The notes under the pieces are model-generated. The model ran no database searches. It saw nothing but the letters and a program-made list of their open reading frames with translations, and had not been told where the DNA came from. This document shows positions 33,901 through 41,612 of a DNA stretch of 58,390 nucleotides, piece after piece. Each line of letters begins with the position of its first letter. Positions within the stretch are counted from its first letter, which is position 1. The stretch comes from Clostridia bacterium. Lineage in GTDB: Bacteria; Bacillota; Clostridia; TANB77; CAG-508. Location: positions 1 through 58,390 of the forward strand of contig CAAEBO010000005.1 in NCBI GenBank assembly GCA_900754085.1, given 5' to 3'. The position numbers and the translations under genes are program-made.

Positions 33901-35679
33901 ATACAAATAAACGGAGATTCAAAAATAATAGAAAAATGCTATAAGATATTGGATTACTTATATTCTATTGTTAATAACGATGAAGAAAATGCTTCTAAAT
34001 ATCTTCAAATTCAGAAAATGGATTTTAGAAATGCAAAATTAACGCAATTAGACAATAATATAATTAGCATTGAGGCTAATATCACAGGAGAAGCAAAAAA
34101 AGTAGTAGAGAGACATAAGGAAAACAAATTGCTGAGTGATGATTTAATATTAAAATTAAATCAATGTAATGAAGATTTAAAAGAAAAAAAAGATTGTTCT
34201 CAATTATTAGTGAATCTTATTGATGAGTTTATATCGTTCAAAAATAATAATGATATTAGAGCACTTGGACTTGAAAGAATAATAATAGGTATGATATCAA
34301 CAATATTTCAAAAAGATAACGTATCTATAGAAAAGAAAAATGATTATTGTATTTTTTGGATTGAAGGAATAGAGCAAATATTAAAAAATCAAAGCTTTGA
34401 ATTCGAGCCACATTTAATTTCGAAATTAATTGAACAATTATATGTAGATATTCCTGTAAAAACTAAAAATAGGATTAGGTTAATTGTTTTAAAATTTGTT
34501 AATGAAAGCGGATATGATGGAATTATTAATTCTATAAAAGAGGAAATAATTAAATATTTAAGAAAAGACAGTGAACTATCAAATAGCATATTTAATACAA
34601 TTATAGAGTTATCTAAAGATGAAATGGAACACCAAAAATTTAATGCAACATATATAAAACAAAGAAATAAAGATTTTAAATTTGTTCCAAACAAAATTCC
34701 TAGATTAAAGGGTGTTGATATTCAGGTTAAACAAGAAAAAGAAAAAAAATATAAAAGTCATAGAATTGGTATAATAGAAAACTACCTATATTCAATGAAA
34801 AAATTAAATATAACAGAATTTAATATTACCAATTATGATCTAAATAGCTTATGCTGTATTGCAAACTGCGGAAAAAATTTTAATGATAATTTATTTTGTA
34901 AAATAATAAAAGAGATAATAAGACTTATCATAGACATAAAAAATGATTATTCTAATGAATATAAAAATGATATTTTGGATATGTATCAAGAACATGAAAT
35001 TATTAGGTTATTTGAAAGAGAGTTAGCTTATATGGATAAAGATTATGAAAAAATAATTGATATAATGTTTGATGATGTGGATTTTTCAGAATTTAAAAAA
35101 GAAGCTATTGAATTTTATCTAGAGATTTTAAATTGTTTTATTGCTTTATATTGTAATTCTTATAACGATAAAAACATGAGAGCAATGATTAAAAGAAAAA
35201 TAAAATATATTGAGAAAAAAGTTAAAGATATAAAATTGGAATATGTAAAACAAGAGTTAAGCAAATGTTTATATTTATCTCCAGGAAGATTTGATAAGTG
35301 GAATCCATATGAAATCAAAACAAAGTATGAGTATAAAGATAAAAAATTTTTGAATGAGCAGTTGTGTGAATATGGAAAATACGATATAGAAAATTCGATG
35401 AGAACAATTTATTTATTAAAAATAGATGAATTATTGCCCGAAATATTGACATCTTTAGAAGAAATTCTAAAATTTAATAAAGAAATCCTTGAAAGAAATT
35501 TTGAAGGAGATACAAAAATAATTATAGATAGGATCATTACTAAAGCTTTTATAAATTTTAGTGATGATATAAAAAAAGAATCTGATTTAATTGAGGCTTA
35601 TGAGAAAATTTTGAAAATATTAATAGAGTTAAATTATGAAAAGGCGGGAGTAATACTGGATGAATTTCGTATTCATTAA
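30961..35679 (+). CDS. SMEK-domain STAND-type NTPase (Avs-like antiphage protein)
   Basis: A 1572-residue protein. Residues 1-170 match the SMEK domain, a restriction-endonuclease-like fold: FEEICKLYYGVN-type start, CNFPYFDLISDDERILVQVST near residues 62-80 in two parts. Residues 205-480 form a STAND NTPase core with Walker A QGREGVGKTVICKKF near residue 227 and Walker B IIFFIDALEF near residue 280, then a TSCRTSD sensor-like segment. The remaining 1000 residues are helical repeats, usual for the phage-protein sensor part. STAND proteins form oligomers on sensing a phage protein and turn on an effector, here the SMEK nuclease-like domain. GAAGGAGCATAAAAT precedes the ATG. No partner gene is needed. 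Confidence 0.8.
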   Translation: MKYSADRMEFIIDYMSAYKQKIEMANKMGLLDSAKMFELFAEEICKLYYGVNFHNLNESTCNFPYFDLISDDERILVQVSTVSDVHQKIKKTLENIRDDKKNRFAKINSVYFFVLQNDSIKNIKDYTGANQIGNISFIKENNLITTQDIINKAQNDLIFQEKLYSLIKIEFESFNEWARKLEDALDNSKNIGISNIETKINDEYVIDRHELIEKMRKDNAKFISVQGREGVGKTVICKKFIEDENMVLYARAERFLEETHLEKIWNLDIRRILECLNGKKIIFFIDALEFIADASKTKFDLLESLYNVVQKYENAYIITSCRTSDKNAFIKIESKYNIVDYDVNEINECELKDLEKQYPLIKKMSQDKKYESLLKTPFYINIMIKNSVDIDNITDINKFREYIWNNIICLKNNENKYKINLKDIEDAINKIVFDRAQKFTLGIKETDIDSRILNVLETEGIITYNNEGIRLKYDIYEDICFENFFDNTYCDCKGKYQDFYKNIEKIGRCVYRRYQIWIANKLLAKENRDKFIYNLIFDNEISEEWKKQTEIGIVKSNYSNSFFEENEMEILEKGLLLEFIDIINLYSYDAKIVNYEDFSDVQLIPVGAGRENIISIVEKNNIYCKNIINKNKIVKLCLDYIEQRKQKESITKKICTIMQFYIEESFKEETFNILDEINKCLIVTFKLSNYCKAWLNTFFGKIIEYYNGTDTKKRRIAKKIIEFTIKNSWPQLTVDFPEKLCDMASMIWKKEKEDNRFYYIEDNPYGLRDDYDHLYPNVKNNIFLWNIFRNNFWKGLDWAIKFVNECVEKYARNYPENLMKIKLIFIDENNIQREYYGNPNIWMGCTEDHHVHNLLSDIVYNIKETMINYIDKNICDKDTLKFLEYIRSKIYKESNNILLLTVVESIGMHYQNEFPGYALDLISSIDIVEWDISRYATYLSNPQLEMLKKQIFQKVGIPGIKNRYSKDSKCNISIEQYAQNIQINGDSKIIEKCYKILDYLYSIVNNDEENASKYLQIQKMDFRNAKLTQLDNNIISIEANITGEAKKVVERHKENKLLSDDLILKLNQCNEDLKEKKDCSQLLVNLIDEFISFKNNNDIRALGLERIIIGMISTIFQKDNVSIEKKNDYCIFWIEGIEQILKNQSFEFEPHLISKLIEQLYVDIPVKTKNRIRLIVLKFVNESGYDGIINSIKEEIIKYLRKDSELSNSIFNTIIELSKDEMEHQKFNATYIKQRNKDFKFVPNKIPRLKGVDIQVKQEKEKKYKSHRIGIIENYLYSMKKLNITEFNITNYDLNSLCCIANCGKNFNDNLFCKIIKEIIRLIIDIKNDYSNEYKNDILDMYQEHEIIRLFERELAYMDKDYEKIIDIMFDDVDFSEFKKEAIEFYLEILNCFIALYCNSYNDKNMRAMIKRKIKYIEKKVKDIKLEYVKQELSKCLYLSPGRFDKWNPYEIKTKYEYKDKKFLNEQLCEYGKYDIENSMRTIYLLKIDELLPEILTSLEEILKFNKEILERNFEGDTKIIIDRIITKAFINFSDDIKKESDLIEAYEKILKILIELNYEKAGVILDEFRIH

Positions 35680-35725
35680 TATAAGATTTAATAAATAAAT
35701 ACAGGATAATTACAACATTTATAAG

Positions 35726-35803
35726 TTAAAGTGCAATTTTTACATCTTAAAGTGCAAAAATTGCACTTTAAATATTGATATTATATCAGATAACTGATAT
35801 AAT
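35726..35803 (+). promoter_or_regulatory. Sigma-A promoter and operator array of the fic gene
   Basis: TTGATA (35775-35780), 17 nt, TATAAT (35798-35803). The spacer holds ATATCAGATAACTGATAT, a perfect 7-bp inverted repeat. Upstream, TTAAAGTGCAA occurs at 35726-35736 and 35747-35757 and inverted at 35761-35771, the last two making a hairpin-like palindrome just before the -35. The pattern fits control by a dimeric repressor, possibly the Fic protein's own C-terminal helix-turn-helix. Confidence 0.7.
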
Positions 35804-35825
35804 ATATATGTAGGAGGTATTTCTA

Positions 35826-36881
35826 ATGGATAAAAAAGAAGATTGGAATTTAGAATTATCAGAATATATTAAACAAGGTGAACCTAATAGAGTAGAAAAA
35901 ACTAAAACATGGGAAACAGCTATAGGTTTGCAAGATGTAGATGGATTAAAACCTTCAAAATACTTAATAAAAACTGCTAAAGAACATATTGAAGGAACAA
36001 TAGATATTGAAGAAGTAAAAACAAGAATAGATGAATATTATGAAGTTCAAGGTAGTAGAAAAAACTTTGAAAAAGAGAGCGAGGAAGCTGATAAAGTTGC
36101 AGTAAGGATTACAGAAATATTAAGTGAAAAAGCATTTAATTTTTCACCAACAGAATTATTAAATATTCATAAAAGATTATTTAAAGAGGTATTTGATGGA
36201 GCAGGAGTATATAGAGATTATAATTTTACTAAAAAAGAATGGGTATTAAATGGAGATACAGTAATATATGCACCATTTGATACAATAAAAGAAACATTAG
36301 AATATGATTTTGACCAAGAAAAAAATTTTTTATATAAAGGATTAAGTTTGGATGAATCTATAAAACATTTATGCAAATTCACATCAAATATTTGGCAAGT
36401 ACATCCATTTTGTGAGGGGAATACAAGAACAACAGCAGTATTTATGATAAAATATTTAAGAACTTTTGGATTTAATATTAATGATGAAGTATTTGCTGAA
36501 AATTCATGGTATTTTAGAAATTCATTAGTAAGAGCCAATTACAAAAATTTTGAAAAAAATGTATTCGAGGATACTTCATTTTTGGAAAAATTCTTTTATA
36601 ATTTATTAACAAATAGTAACTATGAATTAAAGAATAGATATACACATATAGATAATATTCAAAGTGCAAATGAAAATAAATTAAAGGGCAATAATTGCAC
36701 TTTAGAAGAACAAGCAATTATAAATATATTAAAAGTAAATCCAGCAACAAACCAAGAAGAAATTGCAAAACAAATTAATAAATCTGTAAGAACTGTCAAA
36801 ACATATATGGCAGAAATGCAAGAAAAAGGATTAATAGAAAGAAAAAATGGCAAGAAAAATGGAGAATGGGTAGTAAATTAA
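35826..36881 (+). CDS. Fic-domain protein with C-terminal winged helix
   Basis: A 351-residue Fic protein. The active loop is VHPFCEGNTRTTAVF near residues 195-209, the full HPFxxGNxR motif used to transfer AMP or another nucleotide to a protein hydroxyl. Around residues 103-140 the ELLNIHKRLFKEVFDGAGVYR stretch is the usual Fic flap region. Residues 285-351 form a winged helix (TLEEQAIINILKVNPATNQEEIAKQINKSVRTVKTYM in parts) that should bind DNA. No inhibitory (S/T)xxxE(G/N) helix is obvious. AGGAGGTATTTCTA precedes the ATG. It has its own promoter with a repeated operator-like motif. Toxin-like abortive infection or target modification are possible roles. Confidence 0.85.
   Translation: MDKKEDWNLELSEYIKQGEPNRVEKTKTWETAIGLQDVDGLKPSKYLIKTAKEHIEGTIDIEEVKTRIDEYYEVQGSRKNFEKESEEADKVAVRITEILSEKAFNFSPTELLNIHKRLFKEVFDGAGVYRDYNFTKKEWVLNGDTVIYAPFDTIKETLEYDFDQEKNFLYKGLSLDESIKHLCKFTSNIWQVHPFCEGNTRTTAVFMIKYLRTFGFNINDEVFAENSWYFRNSLVRANYKNFEKNVFEDTSFLEKFFYNLLTNSNYELKNRYTHIDNIQSANENKLKGNNCTLEEQAIINILKVNPATNQEEIAKQINKSVRTVKTYMAEMQEKGLIERKNGKKNGEWVVN
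36661..36704 (+). promoter_or_regulatory. Intragenic copies of the fic operator-like motif
   Basis: AAAGTGCAA (36661-36669) and its inverted form TTGCACTTTA (36695-36704) lie within the fic coding region, between the Fic domain and the winged helix. They match the core of the upstream repeats at 35726-35771. They could be a second binding site that allows DNA looping, about 930 bp away. Confidence 0.45.
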
Positions 36882-36911
36882 TATTTAAAATATATAGTAA
36901 AAGAGGAAATT

Positions 36912-38231
36912 ATGAAATTTATAAAAAATGAGGAAGAGTTTTTAAATTTTTTTTCAAGTAGTTTATATGATAAGATTGTTAAAGAATCAACAATAAAAAT
37001 AAATAGAAAAGTAAATAAAAAAGAATATAAAGAAATTATTTTAAAATTATATAATGAATTAAATAATTATGAATATAGAACAGATATAATTGATGAAAAG
37101 TTATTTACCTATAAAACAAATAATGTTGCAAGAATAATACCTATATTATCCATTAAAGATGAATTATTATATTATTTTGTATGTAAAATGTTAGAAGATG
37201 ATATAGCAATTAATAGAACAGAAAATACATATGGAGGTTGGAGAATTGGCAATAAAATAAAAATAGAAGAAGATGCAGAAATAGAATATGTATATAAAAG
37301 TTATAATCCGACTTTATGGAATAAGAATTGGAAAGAATTTCAAAATATACTATATCGTCAAATTCAAATGTTAGATGAAGATGATATAATATTAAAGTTA
37401 GATATTGCAAATTTTTATGATAATATAAATTTAAGTTTGTTGGAAAAGAAATTATTAATATCAGTTCCAAGTGAGAAAATGGAATTTATTAATATGCTAA
37501 TGTATTTTTTGAGAAACTGGAATCTAAAAAATGATAAATATCATTTGAAATCAGTTGGAATTCCTCAAAATGAATTTGGAGACCAATCAAGGTTATTAGC
37601 AAATTTTTATTTACAAAATTATGATAAAACAGTAAAACAAATTTGCGACATTTCGAATGCGATATATATTAGATATGCAGATGACCAAATAATAATTGTA
37701 AAAGACATTAAAAAATTAAATAATATTATGTATGTAATCTCAAGAGAATTAAACTGTTTAGGGCTTAATCTGAATGCAAGCAAAGTAAAAAAATATAATA
37801 AAGAAACAATACAGATTTTATATGGTATACCCATTTTTAAATTAATTGATGATAAAAAATATGATGAGGCTGTTGATAAATTTTTTGATTTTTATAATAG
37901 AAAAGATGTTGATTTTAATTATACGAGTTCTTTAAAAAGATTCTTGAACATTGGATTTGACAAATTTAATATGTCAAATAGAAATAAATTAAAATCAATA
38001 ATTACAGAATATCAATTTGTAAGGGAAAGTAATGAATATTACATGAAAAAAATATATAATAATTTGTTAGAAGAAGAAAAAAATGATTTTATTGATTTAA
38101 TATATAAAATTTCAGAAGAAACAACCTATAACTCTTTTCATTATAATGCAATAAATTTTTTACAAAAAATAGATGTTAAAGACAATATAGACAAAATAAT
38201 TTCAAGAATACATGAAATAAAAACAATATAA
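36912..38231 (+). CDS. Reverse transcriptase, defence-associated (Abi/UG type)
   Basis: A 439-residue reverse transcriptase. Motif A is LKLDIANFYDNI near residue 165, motif B-like GIPQNEFGDQSRLLANFYL near residue 217, and the catalytic YIRYADDQIII near residue 254; RIIPILSIKDELLYYFV near residue 75 matches the RT0/1 start. No maturase, endonuclease or retron-like RNA partner was seen, so it is neither a group II intron protein nor an obvious retron. Single RT genes of this size in defence islands belong to the Abi/UG/DRT classes. Which class is not determinable here. An Abi_Ymh gene follows after 47 nt and probably forms its partner. Confidence 0.8.
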   Translation: MKFIKNEEEFLNFFSSSLYDKIVKESTIKINRKVNKKEYKEIILKLYNELNNYEYRTDIIDEKLFTYKTNNVARIIPILSIKDELLYYFVCKMLEDDIAINRTENTYGGWRIGNKIKIEEDAEIEYVYKSYNPTLWNKNWKEFQNILYRQIQMLDEDDIILKLDIANFYDNINLSLLEKKLLISVPSEKMEFINMLMYFLRNWNLKNDKYHLKSVGIPQNEFGDQSRLLANFYLQNYDKTVKQICDISNAIYIRYADDQIIIVKDIKKLNNIMYVISRELNCLGLNLNASKVKKYNKETIQILYGIPIFKLIDDKKYDEAVDKFFDFYNRKDVDFNYTSSLKRFLNIGFDKFNMSNRNKLKSIITEYQFVRESNEYYMKKIYNNLLEEEKNDFIDLIYKISEETTYNSFHYNAINFLQKIDVKDNIDKIISRIHEIKTI

Positions 38232-38278
38232 ATACATTTATAAATCAAGTGATAATATTAGCAAATAGAGAGGTAGAA

Positions 38279-39133
38279 ATGAATTTAAATAGAATATTTA
38301 CAGAACAAAACTTGCATAATATATCAGCTATTATTGCTGATACTAGTAGAGGATTAACTAAGAGTGAATTAGAGAGACATTTAAGAGAAAGTAAAATAAC
38401 GCTGGTCAGTGATGGTTCTTTTAATAATGGCTTATATTATAAAATTGGTCTTAATAAGAGAGATTGGCTATATAACTGTTTGGCTAATGAAATAAATTCT
38501 ACTCATAATTTCAACAAAGTTATAGAGTTTATTGAAATTGTAATGAATCCAGTCAATTACACCAAATTAGAGAAAAGAAATCAATATGAATTTATATTAG
38601 AAGAATTAAATAAAATATTATTGTTATTAGGATGTCAAATTAATTCATCAGGTAAATTTATTGAAATCGTTAAAGCTAATAGTTTAGATGAAGTTGATAG
38701 AAGAGTAAATTCATTGAAGAAAAAGATGTATGATAGAAATATACATAGTGAAGTTGTTAAATATTGCATAAAAGATTATTTAAGAGAAGATTATTATGAT
38801 GCAGTTTTTGAAGCTACAAAAGGAATAGCAGAAAGAGTAAGAGAAATTTCAGGATTAAAGTCTGATGGAAATGAATTATTTCAAACTGCATTTGCTACTA
38901 AAGATCCATATTTAGTTTTAAATATGTTAGTTACAGATTCTGAAAAAAATGAATATAATGGATTAAAAGAATTATTAATTTCATTGTTTCATTTAGTCAG
39001 AAATCCAATGGCACATACTTCAAAAATAAACTGGAAACAAAATGAAAATGAAGCATTAGATATATTAACAATAATTTCATTTGCGCATAAGTATCTAGAT
39101 AAATGCTATAAAAACCCTAGTAAGAATACCTGA
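38279..39133 (+). CDS. Abi_Ymh / TIGR02391 family protein
   Basis: A 284-residue protein. Its C-terminal half matches the TIGR02391 (Abi_Ymh) family: EDYYDAVFEATKGIAERVREISGL near residues 165-190, then DGNELFQTAF, and ELLISLFHLVRNPMAHTSKINW near residue 240, with the RNPxAH motif typical of HEPN-like folds. The family is tied to phage exclusion and is frequent next to restriction and retron-type genes. ATG 38279 follows GAGAGGTAGAA and is preferred to GTG 38249. The likely partner is the reverse transcriptase just upstream. Confidence 0.8.
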   Translation: MNLNRIFTEQNLHNISAIIADTSRGLTKSELERHLRESKITLVSDGSFNNGLYYKIGLNKRDWLYNCLANEINSTHNFNKVIEFIEIVMNPVNYTKLEKRNQYEFILEELNKILLLLGCQINSSGKFIEIVKANSLDEVDRRVNSLKKKMYDRNIHSEVVKYCIKDYLREDYYDAVFEATKGIAERVREISGLKSDGNELFQTAFATKDPYLVLNMLVTDSEKNEYNGLKELLISLFHLVRNPMAHTSKINWKQNENEALDILTIISFAHKYLDKCYKNPSKNT

Positions 39134-39158
39134 AGCTTTATAATTTGCTTCAGGTATT
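39125..39158. terminator. Terminator-like hairpin between convergent genes
   Basis: A perfect 12-bp stem AATACCTGAAGC / GCTTCAGGTATT encloses a 10-nt loop and overlaps the end of the Abi_Ymh gene. It has no T run on the plus strand, so stem strength is the main support. Confidence 0.6.
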
Positions 39159-39181
39159 CTATTATAAAGTTTAATTTATGG

Positions 39182-39481
39182 TTAAGTATTAATACATCCA
39201 ATAATTATTTTAACCCCATCCACAAACCCATTCCTATAATACTTCTCATTCCAATAACCAAGATAATCCAAAAAATTATCATCAAGAATATTAAGTTGTT
39301 TTCTAACAAAATCCCTATTCTGTTTAGGAATAGAATTCAAAATTTTATCAGAGATCTCATCAAAATAAACCCAATGTTCCTTATCTTCATCACAAGTTAA
39401 AGAAGAAATTTCGTCTTCTCTATATAATAACCACTCTTTCAAAATATCATCATTTACCTCTCTAAAATTAACCATATTCAA
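39182..39481 (-). CDS. Small protein of unknown function paired with TnpV-like gene
   Basis: No family recognised. The 99-residue product is acidic and helical, with a LGYWNEKYYRNGFVDGVKIIIG end that resembles the C-terminus of several small proteins on Clostridia mobile elements. The ribosome binding site AGGAGGTTTTGAAT is nearly identical to that of the next gene (39844), which starts upstream and ends 6 nt before it, so the two form a two-gene unit at the right end of the element. Confidence 0.55.
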   Translation of the reverse strand: MNMVNFREVNDDILKEWLLYREDEISSLTCDEDKEHWVYFDEISDKILNSIPKQNRDFVRKQLNILDDNFLDYLGYWNEKYYRNGFVDGVKIIIGCINT

Positions 39482-39487
39482 AACCTC

Positions 39488-39844
39488 CTATACATATATA
39501 ATCTCATTCAAAACAATTTCTTCAGCCATATTTTTAAAATTATTCATAGCCTGAACCCACTCCATTTGATGATGTTCCTTCAACAATTCATTAACATTTT
39601 CATCTTCTGCAAAGCTCTTTATAAGTAAATTAACCTTATTACTAGCAACATTATCTATAGCTAGCAAATGTTGCTTCAAAGTACCACTGATAAGTAATTC
39701 AGTATAAAAAGGTATATCAAAATTCTTTAAATAATTTAATCTTAATCTTCCATATTTTCCAATATGCCCATTAGGCTGTTTAAGCAAACACAAATCAGGA
39801 ATAAAATAATCTCCTTCTCTATGATAAGTAATCTTATTATTCAT
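39488..39844 (-). CDS. TnpV-like transposon-encoded protein
   Basis: A 118-residue protein of the TnpV family (PF14198 pattern): the YHREGDYFIPDLCL start, GKYGRLRLNYLKN near residue 30, LLISGTLKQHLLAIDNVA near residue 50, MEWVQAMNNFKNMAEEIVLNEIIY at the end. TnpV proteins ride on Clostridia transposons and integrative elements. Their role is unknown. AGGAGGTTTTGAT precedes the ATG. It marks the right end of the element, facing inwards. Confidence 0.8.
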   Translation of the reverse strand: MNNKITYHREGDYFIPDLCLLKQPNGHIGKYGRLRLNYLKNFDIPFYTELLISGTLKQHLLAIDNVASNKVNLLIKSFAEDENVNELLKEHHQMEWVQAMNNFKNMAEEIVLNEIIYV

Positions 39845-39866
39845 ATCAAAACCTCCAAAATAAAAT

Positions 39867-39879
39867 TTAGGTTTCCCAT
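39867..39879 (-). repeat. 13-bp inverted repeat near right end
   Basis: TTAGGTTTCCCAT is the exact reverse complement of 15886-15898. The two lie just inside the element's two ends. Confidence 0.4.
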
Positions 39880-39980
39880 TCTAAATTGGCGATAAAAAAC
39901 ACAAATTAAATTTGCAATAAAAACTATAAACTAATTTTGCAATAAAAATCACAAAACATATCTAAAATCTATCAAAAATA

Positions 39981-40000
39981 ATTGGGGAAAAGTTGGGGAA
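39981..40000 (+). repeat. Integrase arm-type site (right end)
   Basis: An exact copy, same strand, of the 20-mer at 15816-15835: two tandem TTGGGGAA units. A third, inverted unit (TTTCCCCAATTTTTATTG, near 40048-40065) follows, giving a cluster just inside the right 66-bp repeat. Confidence 0.55.
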
Positions 40001-40069
40001 AAAATCCTCCAAAAAGTTCAAAAAATGCACAAATGTTCTAAAAATCATTTCCCCAATTTTTATTGAAAT

Positions 40070-40135
40070 ATCAGCTAAAACCCTTGATTTCACTAAATTA
40101 CATAAACGTTTCAAGCACATCTCATAACCCGAAGG
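40070..40135 (+). repeat. Right 66-bp direct repeat of the mobile element (candidate attR)
   Basis: The partner of 15627-15692 (about 85% identical). Its end, CTCATAACCCGAAGG, resembles the anticodon arm to T-arm part of a tRNA-Met gene, a common integrase target, but no full tRNA gene is present here or at the left end. The element may carry a tRNA-derived attP while sitting in a secondary site. Confidence 0.55.
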
Positions 40136-40273
40136 CCTTATTTTATTAATAAAGAGTTATATAGTATAGAAAATAACTAAAAATAAACTAAGCAAACTCA
40201 AGAAATAGATTAATTTTAAATTATACATCTAAATGATATAAAGTAATAAAAATTAAAAGAGTAATAAAATTGC

Positions 40274-40302
40274 TGTTGTCTTATAAACAAATATGCTATA
40301 AT
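40274..40302 (+). promoter_or_regulatory. Extended -10 promoter upstream of the UDG-like pseudogene
   Basis: TGCTATAAT (extended -10) at 40294-40302, with a weak TGTTGT about 17 nt before. It lies outside the element and about 110 nt before the gene. Confidence 0.45.
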
Positions 40303-40413
40303 TCAACTATTAATTACAACTAATAAGCTGTTACATTACTAACGCGTGGAAAACTTACAACCCCTTGAATAAATAATCCGATCATTAGATATATAACTAA
40401 AGGAGTCTACAAC

Positions 40414-41104
40414 ATGAACAATCTAGAAATAAAACTAAAAAAACTATTTAAAGAATGGAAAAAAGAACATATAGAAGACAATAATTACAAAAATAATACA
40501 CCAAGTTATCAAGAAACATTTGTGCCAAAAAGTAATTTTATAAAAGATGGATTCTGTGTATTTAAAGCAAAAGAAAATACAATATTATATATTTCTAAAG
40601 AAAGTCATGAGTACGATACAAAAAAAGAAAAAATAAATAAAAAACTAGAACCAAAAGATAATACAACTAAATGGCTAAAAGAAAATTTTATAGAGAATAA
40701 AAACCACATATTTCCAAGAAGAATAAAAGAGATGCAAAAAATATTGAATGAAGATATAACAAATATTTCGTTTATGAATATTAATAAACGACGGAGGATT
40801 TGAAAAGACAAATGCAACAATATTGAAGAATTATGCAATTGATTATAACAAAAAAATACTTTCTGAAATTGAAATAATAAATCCAAAGTTAATAGTGTGT
40901 TGTGGAAAAGGATTAAAAGAAATAATTGAAACTGTATATAAATTAAACGAGAAACAAATGAATAGACAAATTATTGAAATTTACCATCCATCATATCACT
41001 TTATAAAAGAAAATAACTATTATAAATTATTTATTGAACAAGCAAAAAATATTAATTGGACCTGTAATGCTAATGAAGTGAATCGCATTATAAATGAAAG
41101 CTAA
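40414..41104 (+). pseudogene. Uracil-DNA-glycosylase-like protein gene, frameshifted
   Basis: The first frame (40414-40803) gives an N-terminal part with TILYISKESHEYD and ends ISFMNINKRRRI. The next frame, from GGFEKTNATILKNYA (about 40791) to 41104, continues with YNKKILSEIEIINPKLIVCCGKG and IYHPSYHF. Removing one base near 40783-40789 restores NINKDGGF, matching the NLNKxGG turn found in this UDG-superfamily group. The gene is thus one protein broken by a single-base insertion. Its location just outside the mobile element suggests a decaying chromosomal gene. Confidence 0.7.
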
Positions 41105-41166
41105 TTTGACATATGATAAAAAACTTAATTTACAAGAATATAGAAAACAAATAACAAAATAAAAGC

Positions 41167-41207
41167 GAAAGTATCAATGTAGAAATAAATGAAACAATGA
41201 TACTTTC
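41167..41207 (+). terminator. Terminator-like hairpin after the UDG-like pseudogene
   Basis: GAAAGTATCA / TGATACTTTC stem (10 bp) around a 21-nt loop. No clear T run follows, so function is uncertain. Confidence 0.45.
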
Positions 41208-41612
41208 TAGAAATAAAACTTTTATCAGCAAAAGAGGAGCAAAAATTAAATAGATTCCTTTGCTTTATATAATTTTAGCATAATTAAAATGAAAATGTTG
41301 TAGAAAATTGTCGATAAGATGAAAAAATATAAAAAATGACAAAAATATGTAGGAACGCGAAAAAATATGAAAAGACGACAAAAAGCATGGAAACTTACAA
41401 AAATATAAAATATACCAAAATGCGAAAGAATATGTGAAAATATAAGAAAACAAAAGAATATGAGAAAACTGCAAAAATTTAAAAGAAAGATAAAATTACA
41501 AATGAATATAAAGAAATTGTGAAATAACAAACAAAAAATAAAAAAATATAATTATTTTGTAGAAAATAGTCAAATGATATGTTATATTAAATGTATTAGG
41601 ATTGGTGAAAGA
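41208..41612. other. Gene-free purine-rich stretch with degenerate AAAATATG-like repeats
   Basis: Between about 41315 and 41475 the plus strand is almost pure A/G with loosely repeated words such as AAAAATATG, GAAAAAATATG, GAATATGTG and GAATATGAG. They do not form a regular array and no conserved protein reads through. It may be a decayed gene or simple low-complexity spacer. Confidence 0.4.

Noticed and set aside
36912..38231. Group II intron or retron for the reverse transcriptase
   Set aside because: There are no maturase or endonuclease domains in the protein, no intron-like boundaries, and no inverted-repeat msr-msd region could be seen just upstream.
40121..40135. A tRNA-Met gene at the right end of the element
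   Set aside because: Only the CTCATAACCCGAAGG part resembles a tRNA. The T loop and acceptor stem are missing.
40784..40803. Two separate genes (40414-40803 and 40823-41104)
   Set aside because: The translated parts join into one known fold with a single base change, and the second has no ribosome binding site of its own at the right distance.
41315..41475. CRISPR array in the A-rich repeats
   Set aside because: Repeat words are short, irregularly spaced and not identical, and no cas genes lie nearby.
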